64,000 nt of DNA from Carposina sasakii. Lineage: Eukaryota > Arthropoda > Insecta > Lepidoptera > Carposinidae. The translations under genes were made by a program, and so were the position numbers. Positions within the stretch are counted from its first letter, which is position 1, and each line of letters starts with the position of its first letter. Below are positions 13,343 to 25,575 of this stretch, one piece after another. Under the pieces are notes generated by a model. That model made no database searches. It saw only the letters and a program-made list of their open reading frames with translations, and was not told the DNA's origin. Location: positions 8,928,001-8,992,000 of the forward strand of contig CP053154.1 in the NCBI GenBank assembly GCA_014607495.2. Direction: 5' to 3'.

Positions 13343-13420
13343 AGAAGTGGCACCATGTGGTCCTATCGGCCCTTGGTGCTCTGCCTACCCCATAATGGAT
13401 AAAGGCGTGATTATATCTAT
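13343..13420 (-). repeat. Short interspersed repeat, copy 2 (reverse of 8518)
   Basis: CCTATCGGCCCTTGGTGCTC, TGCCTACCCCAT and GATAAAGGCGTGAT are the reverse complement of the unit at 8518-8575. Confidence 0.55.
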
Positions 13421-13749
13421 GATTATATGTATGTGTGCATACAACCAGTTTTTATCGTTATTAATATGTAGGGGTTTTATTTAACCCAATAGGGTAGAGC
13501 AGGGTAGAGTCTTCCTTTAGAAGAAGCACACACAATACGATTGAGATATAAGCAATTTCCATCACAACTTCCATGAAAAGGGCTTTAGATGCCTACAAGA
13601 GAAGCCTTGGAAATCAGGATAAAGTCAGTCTTTTCCAGACGTTCCCACGGGCAGCCAAGTGCCCTCTATTTTAGAGATATCTAACTTTTAATGTGATGTT
13701 TTGGTTCCTAAATGTTACGACATATAAAATAGTTAGCTAATATTCCATT

Positions 13750-13927
13750 AGATGGCTCTTTAATGTGGCTTTGTAGCGACATCTACATTTTATGGACCTT
13801 AACATTCCTCCAAACATTTCATTAGTAATATAAAAGATGGCGCTGTCAAAAAAAGAGAGAGTACCTAAAAACTTAGAGATGGCGCTCTATCAGAAAATGT
13901 TTCCGACACACAGGTAGAGATGGCTCT
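13750..13927 (+). repeat. Four spaced copies of AGATGGCKCT
   Basis: The decamer occurs at 13750-13759 and 13918-13927 (AGATGGCTCT) and at 13835-13844 and 13877-13886 (AGATGGCGCT), all in the same orientation within 178 bases. No open frame accounts for it. It could be a decayed tandem repeat, or a cluster of sites like those of zinc-finger factors that bind ATGGC cores. Confidence 0.5.
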
Positions 13928-14043
13928 AGTTGTATTTTTACTACTTAATCTGAGTAAGTACATAAGTGAGTAATGCCAATAATTTTCAGCAGTCGCATAG
14001 CGTACTTATAAATTCAATTTCGAAAGATCTTGAAAGAATCCAA

Positions 14044-14304
14044 GCCGTGTGGTGTCGGCAGAGTGGAATAGCACAACCCCATGTCTACCCGTGGGTATCG
14101 TAAAAAGGCGATTAAGAATTTCCGGGAGGTGGGCAGCACTGCAGCTCTTCCTGTACTGGACAAATTAGTCCGAAATTCACACTGCTATCCCGCCTGCCCA
14201 GCTTGATGCCAATGAGGAAAAAAACCCTATAGCCCCTATAGCAGTAGCCTTGTGGCATACCCTGGGAGAGGGCTACATTCAGCGGTGGACTGCAATAGGC
14301 TGGT
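14044..14304 (+). mobile_element. RTE-like retroposon tail, copy 2
   Basis: A nearly complete copy of the family: it begins GCCGTGTGGTGTCGGCAGAG, includes CCCGTGGGTATCGTAAAAAG, TTCCGGGAGGTGGGCAGCA and CCGCCTGCCCAG, and ends AGCGGTGGACTGCAATAGG. No clear target duplication was found. Confidence 0.7.
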
Positions 14305-14398
14305 GTGTAGATATTATCTATGTGTGTAGGTATTTGATGTGCATGTGTGTGTTATGAATTCGTACTGCAAGTATAATAATGAGGTGGTTCGGTGGTTC

Positions 14399-14565
14399 CA
14401 GGGCCGGCCCGCCCATACGGCAAACGGAGCAGTCGCTCCAGACGCCAAATACTAGAGGGCGCCTAAATGGTAAAGATATAGGTATATATTATTAGGAGTA
14501 AACAGGAGAGTCGCCATAATTGGATCTCGCTCCATTCTAAAATTTCCTTCGGGCCGGCGGCGCTG
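14399..14565. mobile_element. hAT-type MITE with 8-bp target-site duplication
   Basis: A 167-bp element starts CAGGGCCGGCCCGCC and ends GGGCCGGCGGCGCTG. The termini are imperfect inverted repeats of the CAGNGCCGNC type. It is flanked on both sides by GGTGGTTC (14391-14398 and 14566-14573). An 8-bp duplication with CAGNG ends is the signature of hAT-superfamily insertion. It has no ORF, so it would need a transposase supplied elsewhere. An extra GGTGGTTC at 14383-14390 makes a tandem pair on the left. Confidence 0.75.
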
Positions 14566-14573
14566 GGTGGTTC

Positions 14574-15932
14574 TATCTAAAATAATAAGTGCTACTCGGT
14601 TACCAAACAGAAGCACTAGGTTAAGTTAGGTATAAGTTGTAAGTTCTAACATCTAATTTCTAGGTACTTAGGTGTATCTAGCACGTTTTATTTTTATCCA
14701 CTTATCTCTTGTATTGTTCAATCAGGGAGCAGCCAGTCAGTCAGTGGATAATGGATACCTACTTCCCCTTATAAACATTTACGGTATTATACCTACAAAA
14801 CTGCATCTAAAGATAGATTAGATACTGTTTAAAAAAGACATTTGACAACAAAATCTACACCTGTATGTTGTTAACGCAAACAATGTTTAAATTCTTTTGT
14901 AATAACACATTTCTTAGCCCCAATATTCGCAAAGTTTCTTGAATACTTAAATATGCATACCTTCCCATTCTGCCATAGACCCCGAGGCAAGGATAACCGG
15001 CACCATGTGAGCTGAGCTCTGACAAATGACCTCATTATTTAAGATTTGCCCTCACCGATAGGGATTTCGGCTGAGGTATGCATGATCCTATCACTCGGAA
15101 GCTATTACTTCACATGGATCAAAGGGATCGTAATTTTTATGACGTGATGCTTTTTGTAAGCAGTTATCGTGTTGTCGCATATTCAGGATATTTTATTTAA
15201 GTTTTATATGAGAATCTTACCTATTTTAAAACGAATTCGATGAAACAAAATATAGGACAAGGGTCTTAGACAAAGTAACATTTTATCTCGATCGAGTTGA
15301 TAGAGGCTCGTCATAGAAACGTTTCCTCTATTAGAAAACTTTTAAGAAACCTTCATTTTCTTTCGTTTGTCAAATTACGTGAACACCTGAATAGCTGAAG
15401 TCTAACGGTGTGTACCGTTAAACATCCTGGGGGCTTTAATAAAGAACCACTGCTCCATCATATAGCCTTTATGTCGCAATATTCGTCATCCTGGCTTCAA
15501 TGAACGATACTTATAAGTACATCCTTATAGCGCAAATGCGATCAACAGAGGACAGGCGACTCACCTGCATTCTAAAATTTAATTTATCTCAAAATCCCCA
15601 TTACCTGCTTACCTATTTGATATTCAAACCAGCCGTACAAAAATCAGGTCTGTACAAAAAAGCACACCTTACACTAATGTTTTGATACGCTCCAATTATA
15701 AGTGTACACATCTGCCTGAGAAGGCTATCTGGCGTACAATCGGGGAGCATGACGATCAACCCTCTCGCGGGAAACCGTTAAAATGACTAATGGTGGACAA
15801 GAAATAGGAGTTAACAACTTTTTGGAACTATGATTATTTTTAATTGTTGAAATAAAATGATTATTTATTGAGTCAAAATTTGATGGTTATATACGATCCA
15901 TTTCTTTTCGATGCAATGCAACCCTTTACTAT
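14574..15932. other. Non-coding spacer, nothing recognised
   Basis: No ORF with family resemblance and no clear repeat was identified. Confidence 0.4.
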
Positions 15933-15946
15933 AGGTTAACTTTACT

Positions 15947-16200
15947 TCTTCAGCCTATTGCAGTCCACTGCTAGACGTAGGCCTCCCCCAGGGCACGCCA
16001 CAAGGCTACTGCCACAGGGGGGTTTTGCCCATAGTCACCACGCTGGGCAGGCGGGTTGGTGACCGCAGTGTGATTTTCGGACTATGTTGTCAGTACGGGA
16101 GGCGCTGCTGCCCACCTCCCGGAAACCCTTAATCGCCTCGTACGATACCCACGGGCAGGCAGGGGTGGCACAAACTCTACTCTGCCGGCACCACGCGGCA
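15947..16200 (-). mobile_element. RTE-like retroposon tail, copy 3, complete with 14-bp target duplication
   Basis: Read on the minus strand, this 254-bp copy begins TGCCGCGTGGTGCCGGCAGA and ends in CAATAGGCTGAAGA. It is bounded by AGGTTAACTTTACT at 15933-15946 and again at 16201-16214. The identical 14-bp flanks fix both ends, so this is the best delimited member of the family. A defined 5' end suggests the family mobilises as a short unit and is not merely a random LINE truncation. Confidence 0.8.
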
Positions 16201-16214
16201 AGGTTAACTTTACT

Positions 16215-17028
16215 GCTTACCTCATCATAAGGTAAACATGGATGAAGATGAAGTTTGCTAGCCGGGAAAACGGGCTACTGAGAGGGCCTTAAAGTGCAGC
16301 GTCGAATCAAAAACTAGTTTCGACATTCAAGAACTTATCTAGTAGGTATATTATCTACAAGACTACAAGTAACTTAAATATGAATAAATATATATTTGTT
16401 TGATGATGGTTGATTTGGTTAAAAATATTTTTGGTAACTAAATGTTACCCTTATAATTATGTATTTGTTGAAAAAATCATAGAATGCTTTAAAAATGTTA
16501 GCCACCTCTGCCACAGCCATCAAAATATACTTATTAAACACTCTATATAAATATGAAAAAAAGTTGTGATTATCATTTAATTTCATAGTTAAGCAACGCT
16601 TATTGAATCGAAGCCGCGCGTGCGCTGCACCTGCTTCCTTCTATAGGGTTAAATCAATATTTGGCCTAACGTATTCAGGATTCTTTTTGTTTTGTCTGAG
16701 TCGATGGCATTGGCTTCGATCCGAATTTGAATAACTGCTATTGGAAAGCCGATGATCGTAATTGATGTTCACTGCAGAGAACGAATTTAATAAGGCTACC
16801 GTGGGGTGGTACGTCGGAGATCAATGTATATGTAAAGCAACGTAATATTCTACCAGTCCTTGGGTGGTACTTTAAGAAGCTACAGGAGGTTTAACATGAT
16901 CAAAACATACTTCAACTTTATCCTCTTTATAGTTTTCCTGTGCTGATGCGAGGTCTTCACTAGAATAGGTACATTAGCTGCATTTCCTTGCATGCATGTC
17001 GTAAGAGTCGACTAAGGAACTCGAGCAT
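16215..17028. other. Non-coding spacer
   Basis: Nothing is recognised apart from a repeat at 16978-17022 with GCTGCATTTCCTTGCATGCA and GAGTCGACTAAGGAACT blocks. Related blocks are at 25089, 25207 and 48160. Confidence 0.4.
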
Positions 17029-17039
17029 ACTTACATAAT

Positions 17040-17177
17040 CATCATCATCATCAGCCTATTGCAGTCCACTGCTGGACGTAGGCCTCCCCCAGGGCACGCC
17101 ACAAGACTGCCATGGGGGGTATTTGCACATGGTCACCACGCTAGGCAGGCGGGTCGGTGACCGACTTACTACATTTT
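17040..17177 (-). mobile_element. RTE-like retroposon tail, copy 4, with 11-bp target duplication
   Basis: The minus-strand copy ends in a GATGATGATGAT run (17040-17054 on the plus strand) and is 5' truncated in the CACCAACC region. ACTTACATAAT occurs on both sides, at 17029-17039 and 17178-17188. The flanks support insertion by target-primed reverse transcription. Confidence 0.7.
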
Positions 17178-17224
17178 ACTTACATAATATACAACTTGTA
17201 ATAAAATTGGTCATTTATTTTGTT

Positions 17225-17283
17225 TGGCTATGGGATCTCTCTTATGGTTCTGCAATTCTGTCTACCCCATTTCAGGAACGCCG
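17225..17283 (-). repeat. GGCTGTGTTCC / CTGCAGGATCAT repeat, copy 1
   Basis: On the minus strand it carries CCTGAAATGGGGTAGACAGA, ATTGCAGAACCATAAG and AGAGATCCCATAGCC. Related copies are at 25515 (minus), 36738 (plus) and 40959 (plus). Each is about 60 bases, and the family has no coding content. Confidence 0.55.
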
Positions 17284-18319
17284 TACCTATATGTACGATG
17301 TACGTACTCGTATGTACCTATGTAGGTACCTAACTATATTTTCCTACTTTCCTGGTAAGAACTTTTTCTGTGTAATTGTACCCAAATAGGTAGCTACGAA
17401 AATAAGTCAATTAAACTAGTTTCGTATCCTATCGACCCTAACCCTAAACTTTTGTTTTAATTAATAATTTAACCCAACCTGACAAAGCGGCTAATTTACA
17501 AAATGTCACCGCCATTGGTCGCTCCAAATAATTTCGTCTAATTTTTTATAGGCAGGAACAAATAGATCTTTGCGGATAACAATCGAACGTTACAGATTTG
17601 GGAGACATCTACCAGAATCTCACGGAAAAAATGTAATAAAAGACATTTTTATCTTAGATTGATTGGTCGGGGCTGACCCTTTACCGATGTTCTTTAGCAC
17701 AAAAAATTTGAATCTGTTTATTTGTGACAATTTGCTTTGTCGGTGCGCCGATTTACATTTCAAAAGGGTTTTTTTGGTAACCTGCACAAGACATGAACGA
17801 CACAGCTAGAGCGGGCAGGTTATGAATGAAAAGAACAATCTTGATCATTTTGCTATGAATACTTACTGTATAATGTATCATGTTGCGGCACAATCAGTTT
17901 TTTTATATACACATAGTATCTAACATCCAGTCATATTTTGAAGAAGAAAAAAAACACTTTTAATTTGGGATTATTGCAGGTTTTATATGGAAATAGAGAT
18001 TTAATACTTTCTTTGTATCACATGACAAACAGCGAAGGGTTTACTGCATTGTGTTAATAACTGTCAATAAATTTTCCTTTAAACCCATTCAGTATTTGCC
18101 TCTTTTAATCAAATCAAATTGTTTTATTGCGTATTAAGTAATCCAGTTATTGGTATGTTGCAGTATATACGAGTAATAAGTTCTAACAACTAGTATCAAG
18201 GTATGGGATCCTCTAGTTGTCAGCTCGCTACACACTGCACTGCAGGATGAAGTCGTCCATCACTCCGTCTCCGACATCCACACACGATGCTCGTGTCGTG
18301 TCGCGACGAGGAGCTTCTG
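17284..18319. other. Non-coding spacer, nothing recognised
   Basis: Short ORFs at 17123-17389 and 18217-18471 run through repeat DNA and have no family match. Confidence 0.4.
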
Positions 18320-19185
18320 ATGTTTACATCCGAGGATATTCCCACCATTGTGAAATTACTTTATTTTTAAAAAGGTTATCTTTTAAACACATCTTTATAT
18401 CATACTATGGCTATGGTACTTACCTACAATGTTCGAAAAAGTTAAGAGTAAGCCCTATCGTGCATCATTAGGTTCTCTGTAGGATTTACTAACTTGAGAC
18501 CTTATAGAGCCCTAGGAGCTCAATCCGAGGACTTTTTTGTTTTTACAACATATTTCATTTCACTTTATCACATCATTTACATCCGAGGATTTATATTTAA
18601 ATCACAAATTATCCAACAATTCCCACCCCAAATTGTCATGAAATTACTTTTCGTACACTCAAATCTTTTTTAAAAAGGAATTCAAATTTTAAAATGGAGA
18701 CAAAAATCTTTTAGCATTCCGTCGCTACAGCCAGAGTGAAGAACGGAATTATAAGGCCTTGTCCCGGGGCCGCCTGCCCCGGGACCCTTCTGCACTTCGC
18801 CGGACTCTACAGCGCGAACAAACCGCGCCCGCTGTCTGGTCCGGTACCTGCAACTTCTGCACCTGCATCTACAACTGACCCGTCCGTCGGATCATACTCA
18901 ATCCAGCCCGCAACTATACACCCGGGGGTACTCCTGGAACGCCTCGACCCAGGACCCTCAAGAGGACTCTGCTCACCGTCATCGCTCTACTCACCCTCAC
19001 TCACCTTCACGCATTATTCAAGTGATCTCTCTTTAATTGTGTTAATTTGTGTTGTAAATAATTCGTGTAACCATATTTTCTTTTTATTTCGTTAGGTAGT
19101 ATTATATATATTATTAGCATACATCTCCTACACAACTGTGCTTCACGACATCTCTGTGTGAAAATGATAAGTATATTGGCAACGA
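18320..19185 (+). repeat. Direct repeat and GC-rich stretch, possible decayed LTR element
   Basis: TTTACATCCGAGGAT occurs at about 18324 and 18577, each followed within about 60 bases by TTCCCACC and GAAATTACTTT, forming a direct repeat. A proline/serine-rich open stretch of 119 codons (18736-19095) follows. At about 19176 TTGGCAACGAGC resembles the TTGGCGACGAG junction next to the primer-binding site of some insect LTR elements. No gag or pol homology is seen, so this is a weak call. Confidence 0.25.
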
Positions 19186-19189
19186 GCAT

Positions 19190-22100
19190 CTAATTATGTT
19201 TAACTATTAAAAATCCATGTTACGAACGAATTCCTGGTGACGCATGCGTCGGATCTTTCTTTAACTAAGTATGAAAGAAATTTTTGTTTCGTGACAGATC
19301 ACGATGACATTACCGGGATCGGCCCACCACTCATTCCCGCCTCTGCAACTCCTGTAAGCCAGGATCAACAGAAGTGACCAGAAAAATGCAATCAAAGCAT
19401 AGAAAATCCTGGGGGACCTAACACGGGACTAGAAAGTATTAAAACGAATAGACAAAACAGAATGTGAAGTATGAAGATGCCACGATGACATTGATTTATT
19501 TATTTATTTATTATTAAGACATACTAACAGTATACACATATAAATTAAAGTATTACAGGCAATAAGGTATTTTGTCTTATGCTTGATAAAGATAGATTAT
19601 CATTTCTAGATTATATCTGATCTAGGTAAGTAATCTATGAACTGGTTTCAAAATCATTTTTGAGAAAATACCCTATCAGGCCCAATCACAAGCTAAAGCG
19701 TAAAATATGTTCTAAAATTAATAGCCAGTGATAACAATGTCGTACTCCGTACTACACAGGTATTACGCAGCAGTAACATGCGTAATAAAACTAAACGCAA
19801 TAACTCATAACTTAGCATGGACCACGGAGGCGTAAGGCGATCGGAGCTGTAAATCCCGCGCGATCCAGATAGCGCCCACACTGCTCATTTCAGGAGCTAC
19901 TGATAAAAAACCCAGATACAACATACAACCAAGTTATTGACCATTTACTTGTGTGCAACTGAATATTACGACTTGTTAGTTGGAAGATATTCGTATCTAG
20001 CTATATTGCTTGATAAATAAATAAATTGCAGTCTAGTTTATTAGTTTACTGGCTAGCCTGGGCGGTTGGGGCAATAATAATTATCGTTATACACGGTATT
20101 AATGGGCAACTGTTGCATTACAATGTGAAAACGTATTGGTTATATTCTTAGTTTCTCTGGATCTTTGGTGGCAAGTGATTTATCATATTAATTTGAATAA
20201 GTCACGTACATCTTGACGGGACTACGTATATAGGTAGTTACGAACTAATACTTATCTTATCACATAACATCACATTGTAAGAAAAGCTAAATGAGAAAAA
20301 GTAGGTAATAGCGATTTGGAATCGATTTCGATGAATTTATTTGTGTGCCGTTTAAGTAGATCTCTGGTCCCCGGATGGTCTAACCTGGTCGAATTATTCA
20401 ATTAGACGGATGAGTTCTTTCAGTCGAAGTTGCCTGCAACCAGCAAGTAAAATGTCGCTGTACGCAATATTATGCAACAAAAAATCATAATACTATGCGT
20501 GACATGCAACATGAGACATCTGTTCACCGTCACTTTCTGTCGCAGGAGAACACGTTTACGTCTATTCTCCTTTACAATCGAAAGTTTGCGGCTTTTCGAC
20601 AATACGTAAGGCATAATAAAGTATATTTTATATCCAGATTCACCGTAATTACATACGTGGCCACTATTAGAAATCAGGAGCACACCTGTTACACGCATGA
20701 AGCCCGGATTTTTTGTGGTCGATCCATTCACAAATTTACATATCCCGAACTCTTTGTCGAACCTAACGAGGGTTATTATTTCAACCACAACTTAACTTAA
20801 CCGCTTCTGATTGACAAAGGTATAGCAGAATACATACAATAAAGGATTATGTAAAACTCGGTAAAAACAGAACTGGTATTATTTATTTTCGCCTCGTTAG
20901 CGTTTGTTAACATCTAATTTATTCGCAATTACCTAATGTTGCCGCTCATTGTGGATTGGAAAATAACCATTCTGTTAAATAACCACTTTTCTTTGACGCG
21001 CCAATTACGATTTGTAAACCGTTGCCGTTTATCGATGCTTGTGTCAAAAGAAGGCAACAAGTATAGGTAATGATACCTTAAAGGGATACCTATATGAGTA
21101 TAACAATAAGTGTGTCGTAATTAACTACTTCGGCTAAAGAGGCATAGGCGAAGAAAATGATGGCTCTTCTATCAAATACCTTAGTCATCCTTTATTAAGG
21201 CAATGAAATGGATTTATAACGTAGAAAGGGATTTTATGTCAAAGTGTAGTTCATTGGCACCCGACAATGTCGGCGAAACAATGTAATTTTATGCTCAAAT
21301 GAGCCTCTCTTCGAGTGGAACACGCTTGGAAAATTTTGAATAGTGATTTCTGTCTAGCAGCTTTCTTGGAGTCCTTTGTCTCTAGCTTGAATTGCAGTAA
21401 AGTTATAATTTATGCAACGAAGGGTGTTTTAAGCAACAAAACATAAACGTTATTACTAACTTTAATATAATTATGTAGATACTATACCAAGAAAAATGTT
21501 AAGTATGTCCATCACTTTTTATAAATAAATTATTCACACCTCAGTCGCTAATTACGCGAGAATTAAGCGATTCACCATGTTCGATAACATGGTGCAAGGT
21601 ATCGAATCGAAAAGGTATCGATTCATTAGCATTATCAATCCATTTAAGGCTACGTACAACACTGCTCGAGTCCTGAAAAAAGTACCAAGAGGAGGCGGCC
21701 TTACAACAATAGTACCTCCATAGAAACATAGGCGGATGTAGGGAGAGGGCAAGGCCACTTGCTAAGCGGACTTTTGCATGCTTACTGTGGGTAGAGATTC
21801 CATCACAGCACATAATTATAGTAAAATCTGCCATTTGTGCCCCCGCCCTCAGAAAATATCCTGATGCCGTCCTTGCATAGAAAATTTGTGTCCGCATTAT
21901 TTAGTTTTGATATTCGGCAAAACCGTTCTGAGGCAGAAAGCAAATCTTAGTCGTTGTTTGGTTGATATTGCTTAGTCTACATCCCCACAGTCCCGAACTT
22001 CGCTTCACGCACTAGCAAGATTCACATTCGCAATGTTTTGACTTTGCTCCTGCAAGTTACGCAATACTCTGCCGCGATCGCAGGTCTACACTAATTTTCG

Positions 22101-23029
22101 CATCTCCTGCTTGTACTCCCTTCGCGTATGCAGCACCAACTCATTGCTTGAGCTCACAAAAACCTGATCAGCGTCGGATGCCACGATAAATTTTCAATTA
22201 GTATGACATTTATAAATACATGCGACTTATATAGACCGGAATGTATTTAAGCTAATTTGATGGTTTTCGGAAAATGCACAAAAACTATAATAATGAGGGC
22301 ACGTATACTTCATCAATACTTGTTTTTGTTTTCATGTCCTGTACCTAGACTATGAAATGAGTAATATTTGAAATATATTAAAAGTAGATTACCTACAGTG
22401 TGCTTCTGGTCGAATACTGCTACGCAAAGAACAACATTTCCCAAAACTACGTAAAAGATTGTTTCGGATTGCGCTATAGTTATATTATAGTTAGAACGTA
22501 GGTACATTGTCCATTAGATAAAAAGACAAAAACTGCTGATAGAGACACGTCTTTACTCTACGAACAAAATATTTATTTTTTATGAACAGTATGTAATACC
22601 GTAACCTCAAATATAAAAAATGAACTTAATAAACTCTGTAGGTATACCGAATTCATTGGAGTTTACATTCAAGACCTGGACAAAAACACAATAAAGTGTT
22701 TATGCTCACTATAAAACCTTCTAAAGCCAAGAACTTATATTTTATGTGATGCCGGTGAACCCAATTACAAATGAATGGTTCGTCATGATCAGAATTTTTG
22801 GGGCCCTATAAAAAGTTACCAGTGATTTATGTATGTATAGCTAGGCGACCGAACACGTTCTAATTTATATTGTTACTGCGCTGCAACCTTTTAATGCATT
22901 TTGCATTTTTAAAGAATAAATTGAATATAATTTTTTAATTAATCTGTACTAAAGTGTGACGTCAAGAAGGTATTTGATTTGACGTGAACGTAATCGTATT
23001 TCTGGTCAATTCAGGGTGTTCTAGGTTTA
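19190..23029. other. Gene-free spacer
   Basis: A TTTA-rich tract at 19494-19516 is simple sequence. Overlapping opposite-strand ORFs at 20420-20800 and 21541-21897 show no domain or conserved motif. No gene is supported. Confidence 0.4.
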
Positions 23030-23130
23030 GGGCCGATTTTATCAATAATCTCAACACTGGTAACCTATCTGAATGATGGCAACTTAGCTATCTTCAGATA
23101 GCCTATCGGACCATTGCTATTGGAAAAGTC
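23030..23130. repeat. MITE-like hairpin, relative of 7155-7270
   Basis: GGGCCGATTTTATCAATAAT leads into CTATCTGAA, and TTCAGATAG lies 20-30 bases later as its inverted partner, followed by CCTATCGG. The same vocabulary (CTATCTGAAG, CAGATAGGCT, AAAATCGACCC) appears at 7155-7270. Confidence 0.4.
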
Positions 23131-25514
23131 AGCCATAACGGTAAGAATAAAAATAATCAAGTAATTTATTGTCTGGTTCATAGAATTATTATTGCTCTCA
23201 GACTTGTCATTCTATGGTCTGCATACAGTTTTTATGTTATTTCCATTCATAGCAATGTGAACAGTAATACCTTACTGAAAAGGCCAGTGAAGCGACACTG
23301 TAAGTCGTTATAGTTTGGTGTTTGAAGCCTCTACTTTTCAATCTGCACTTGACAACCTAAAATTTGTCTAACAGCAACAGAATATAGTGGACATAGAAAA
23401 ATTTAATAACTTAATTTAGGAATTAAAATGTAATAATGGCAAAGGAGATTTTTTAAATAATTAAGTATATAGATCACTCTCCAATTTAAAATATGGGTGA
23501 CACTCACGCATAGCCTAAACCTAAAATATTTGTATTAACGTAGGAATCCGATAAGGACATATTTTCCGAAATTCCTACAAGAATAAGAAAAACGGGAAGT
23601 TTAAAGTTAACGAGGAAGAAATTGTGGGCAGCTAGTCTACTGTCATAAAACTAACCATAATCTAATAACCTTGTCTCTCCATCCTCCTTGCGATGTCTCA
23701 ATCCACACTATTAACGTAACCATACCGCGATAAAGCTGACCAACTTCAAAATTTATAGTACCCAGTACAAACTTCGTAAAAATAAACATCAATGGCTGCC
23801 TTATTGGGGTCTGATTTAATGCCGTCAATAAAACAGTAACTAACCTTATATAAATTACTAAACAAATAAATAACTTTGGTGGCCATCAAACCGTATCGTG
23901 GAGTTTAACTTGGTGTACAATGTTATTGGAGAAAATAATCGAATTCAATAAAACATATTTTGGTAACGCATACTTTTTTCAAGTTTCCTTTTTCATCTTG
24001 CTATTTATTTTACTTATTTTCCGCGTGCTTTTAGATGAAATGCTATTACGATTTCATTAGTTTTGTAGCATGTATTTCGATGGCATTAACTACAATGGCT
24101 GGCATGTTTATCTATAAAGTCGCAATTATTCCTTTATAACACCATATACTTAGGTAAAACAAACCGGTGAAAACGCTATCTGCATAACACAATGCTAACA
24201 TTGTTTTGCATTGACGTTCGTTATCGTTACACTTCCACCAATAGCAGTTAGACTTTATCACGAGATTTTCCGAACGCGCCAAACTGAAGCAAGCGATAAC
24301 ATAACTGTATTGATTCTATCGAGATAAATTACTATTACTTTGTCTAAACCCCCAGGCTTTTTAATCAACTCGCACTAACCAAATTAATTAAAACTGTTCG
24401 CAAATTTTGCAAAAACCATTAAGAATCCAGTAGTAAACTGCTACTTTAACGAGCGCATCAAAATAACTGCACAAGAACCATCATCGTTATTGCTTCGAAC
24501 CCTGAAGATTTATGTAATAAAGCTATCCGAAAGGTAATGTCTAAACACGATGGCCATTAAATGCAAGTAATAATTCTGCTACATAGTAGCGTACGTATAG
24601 TCCCATAATTCTTTGCTAAGGACCGTCAGTTCTTTGTCTGCGTCGAGATTGATGAGCATCTCCTTAGGTGGCCATATTAATGAGATATACTTAATTATGA
24701 GTCTTGAAAATCAGTGAACTTCAATGGATTTGAATTTTAAGCAGCCAGCGCCCATTATACGTATAGGAAGATTTTGAAAGTTCGTTGCTAGTACTCGTAT
24801 TTAACTTTCTTGTACGGTGTTATTACAGAATACGAGTAATGTAAAGATGGTTTAAGCTAAAATTTACAGATATATTTGACAGTTATTCCATACATTTAAA
24901 CAGTGTTTACCTTTAGGCATGGTCTTGAAATAACACCGCTTAAGTCTATTCAATATATGGATACCACCGTATTAATTTTCTGAACACATACCTACTCGTA
25001 GCCCATGGAAACTAAAGCGAAGTGGTAGGTATTTTATGAAACTTAAACGAATGTGAATCGAATTTAACTATAGGTACTTTGTATAAATTAGCTGCATCTC
25101 CTTCCGTGCATGTCGTAATGTGAATCGAAATTCTTCCCTCAAATGCCTTTTAATCCGTTTTTGCTATAGGTACTATTTTGAACTTTTTATAAATTATTGC
25201 ATAACAACTATAGCTGCATCTCCTTCAGAAAGTTCAAAACAGATTCATCTTTGGTATTTCTTATCCATAACTATTAAAAGTGCATGTCGTAGGTGTCGTT
25301 CGTTTCTGGCACTCGCCGGCCGCTGCATCGCTTCGCTCGCTCGGCTCGTGCTATTTTTAAAGAAGAAAGTAACCAATCTATATTATTCTAATTGAAATCT
25401 ATGACTCAGGTATCGTGCCTAGTTAAATATGCCATTCTCTCAGGATATTATACAATAAGCTAGAAATTCTTCCCCCAACTTATGCCCATTTAATCCGTTT
25501 TTGCTATGCTAAAC
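23131..25514. other. Gene-free spacer with a local duplication
   Basis: GAAATTCTTCCC followed by TTTAATCCGTTTTTGCTAT occurs at about 25128 and again at about 25463, a local duplication 335 bases apart. CTGCATCTCCTTC blocks lie at 25092 and 25211. A CG-rich patch at 25310-25350 (CTTCGCTCGCTCGGCTCGTG) resembles 59795-59830. Confidence 0.4.
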
Positions 25515-25575
25515 ATGGCTGTGGAATCTCCTTGATGATCCTGCAGTTCTATCTACCGTTTCGGCAATACAGCCG
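25515..25575 (-). repeat. GGCTGTGTTCC / CTGCAGGATCAT repeat, copy 2
   Basis: ATGGCTGTGGAATCTCCTTG and GATCCTGCAGTTCTATCTAC belong to the family described at 17225. Confidence 0.5.
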
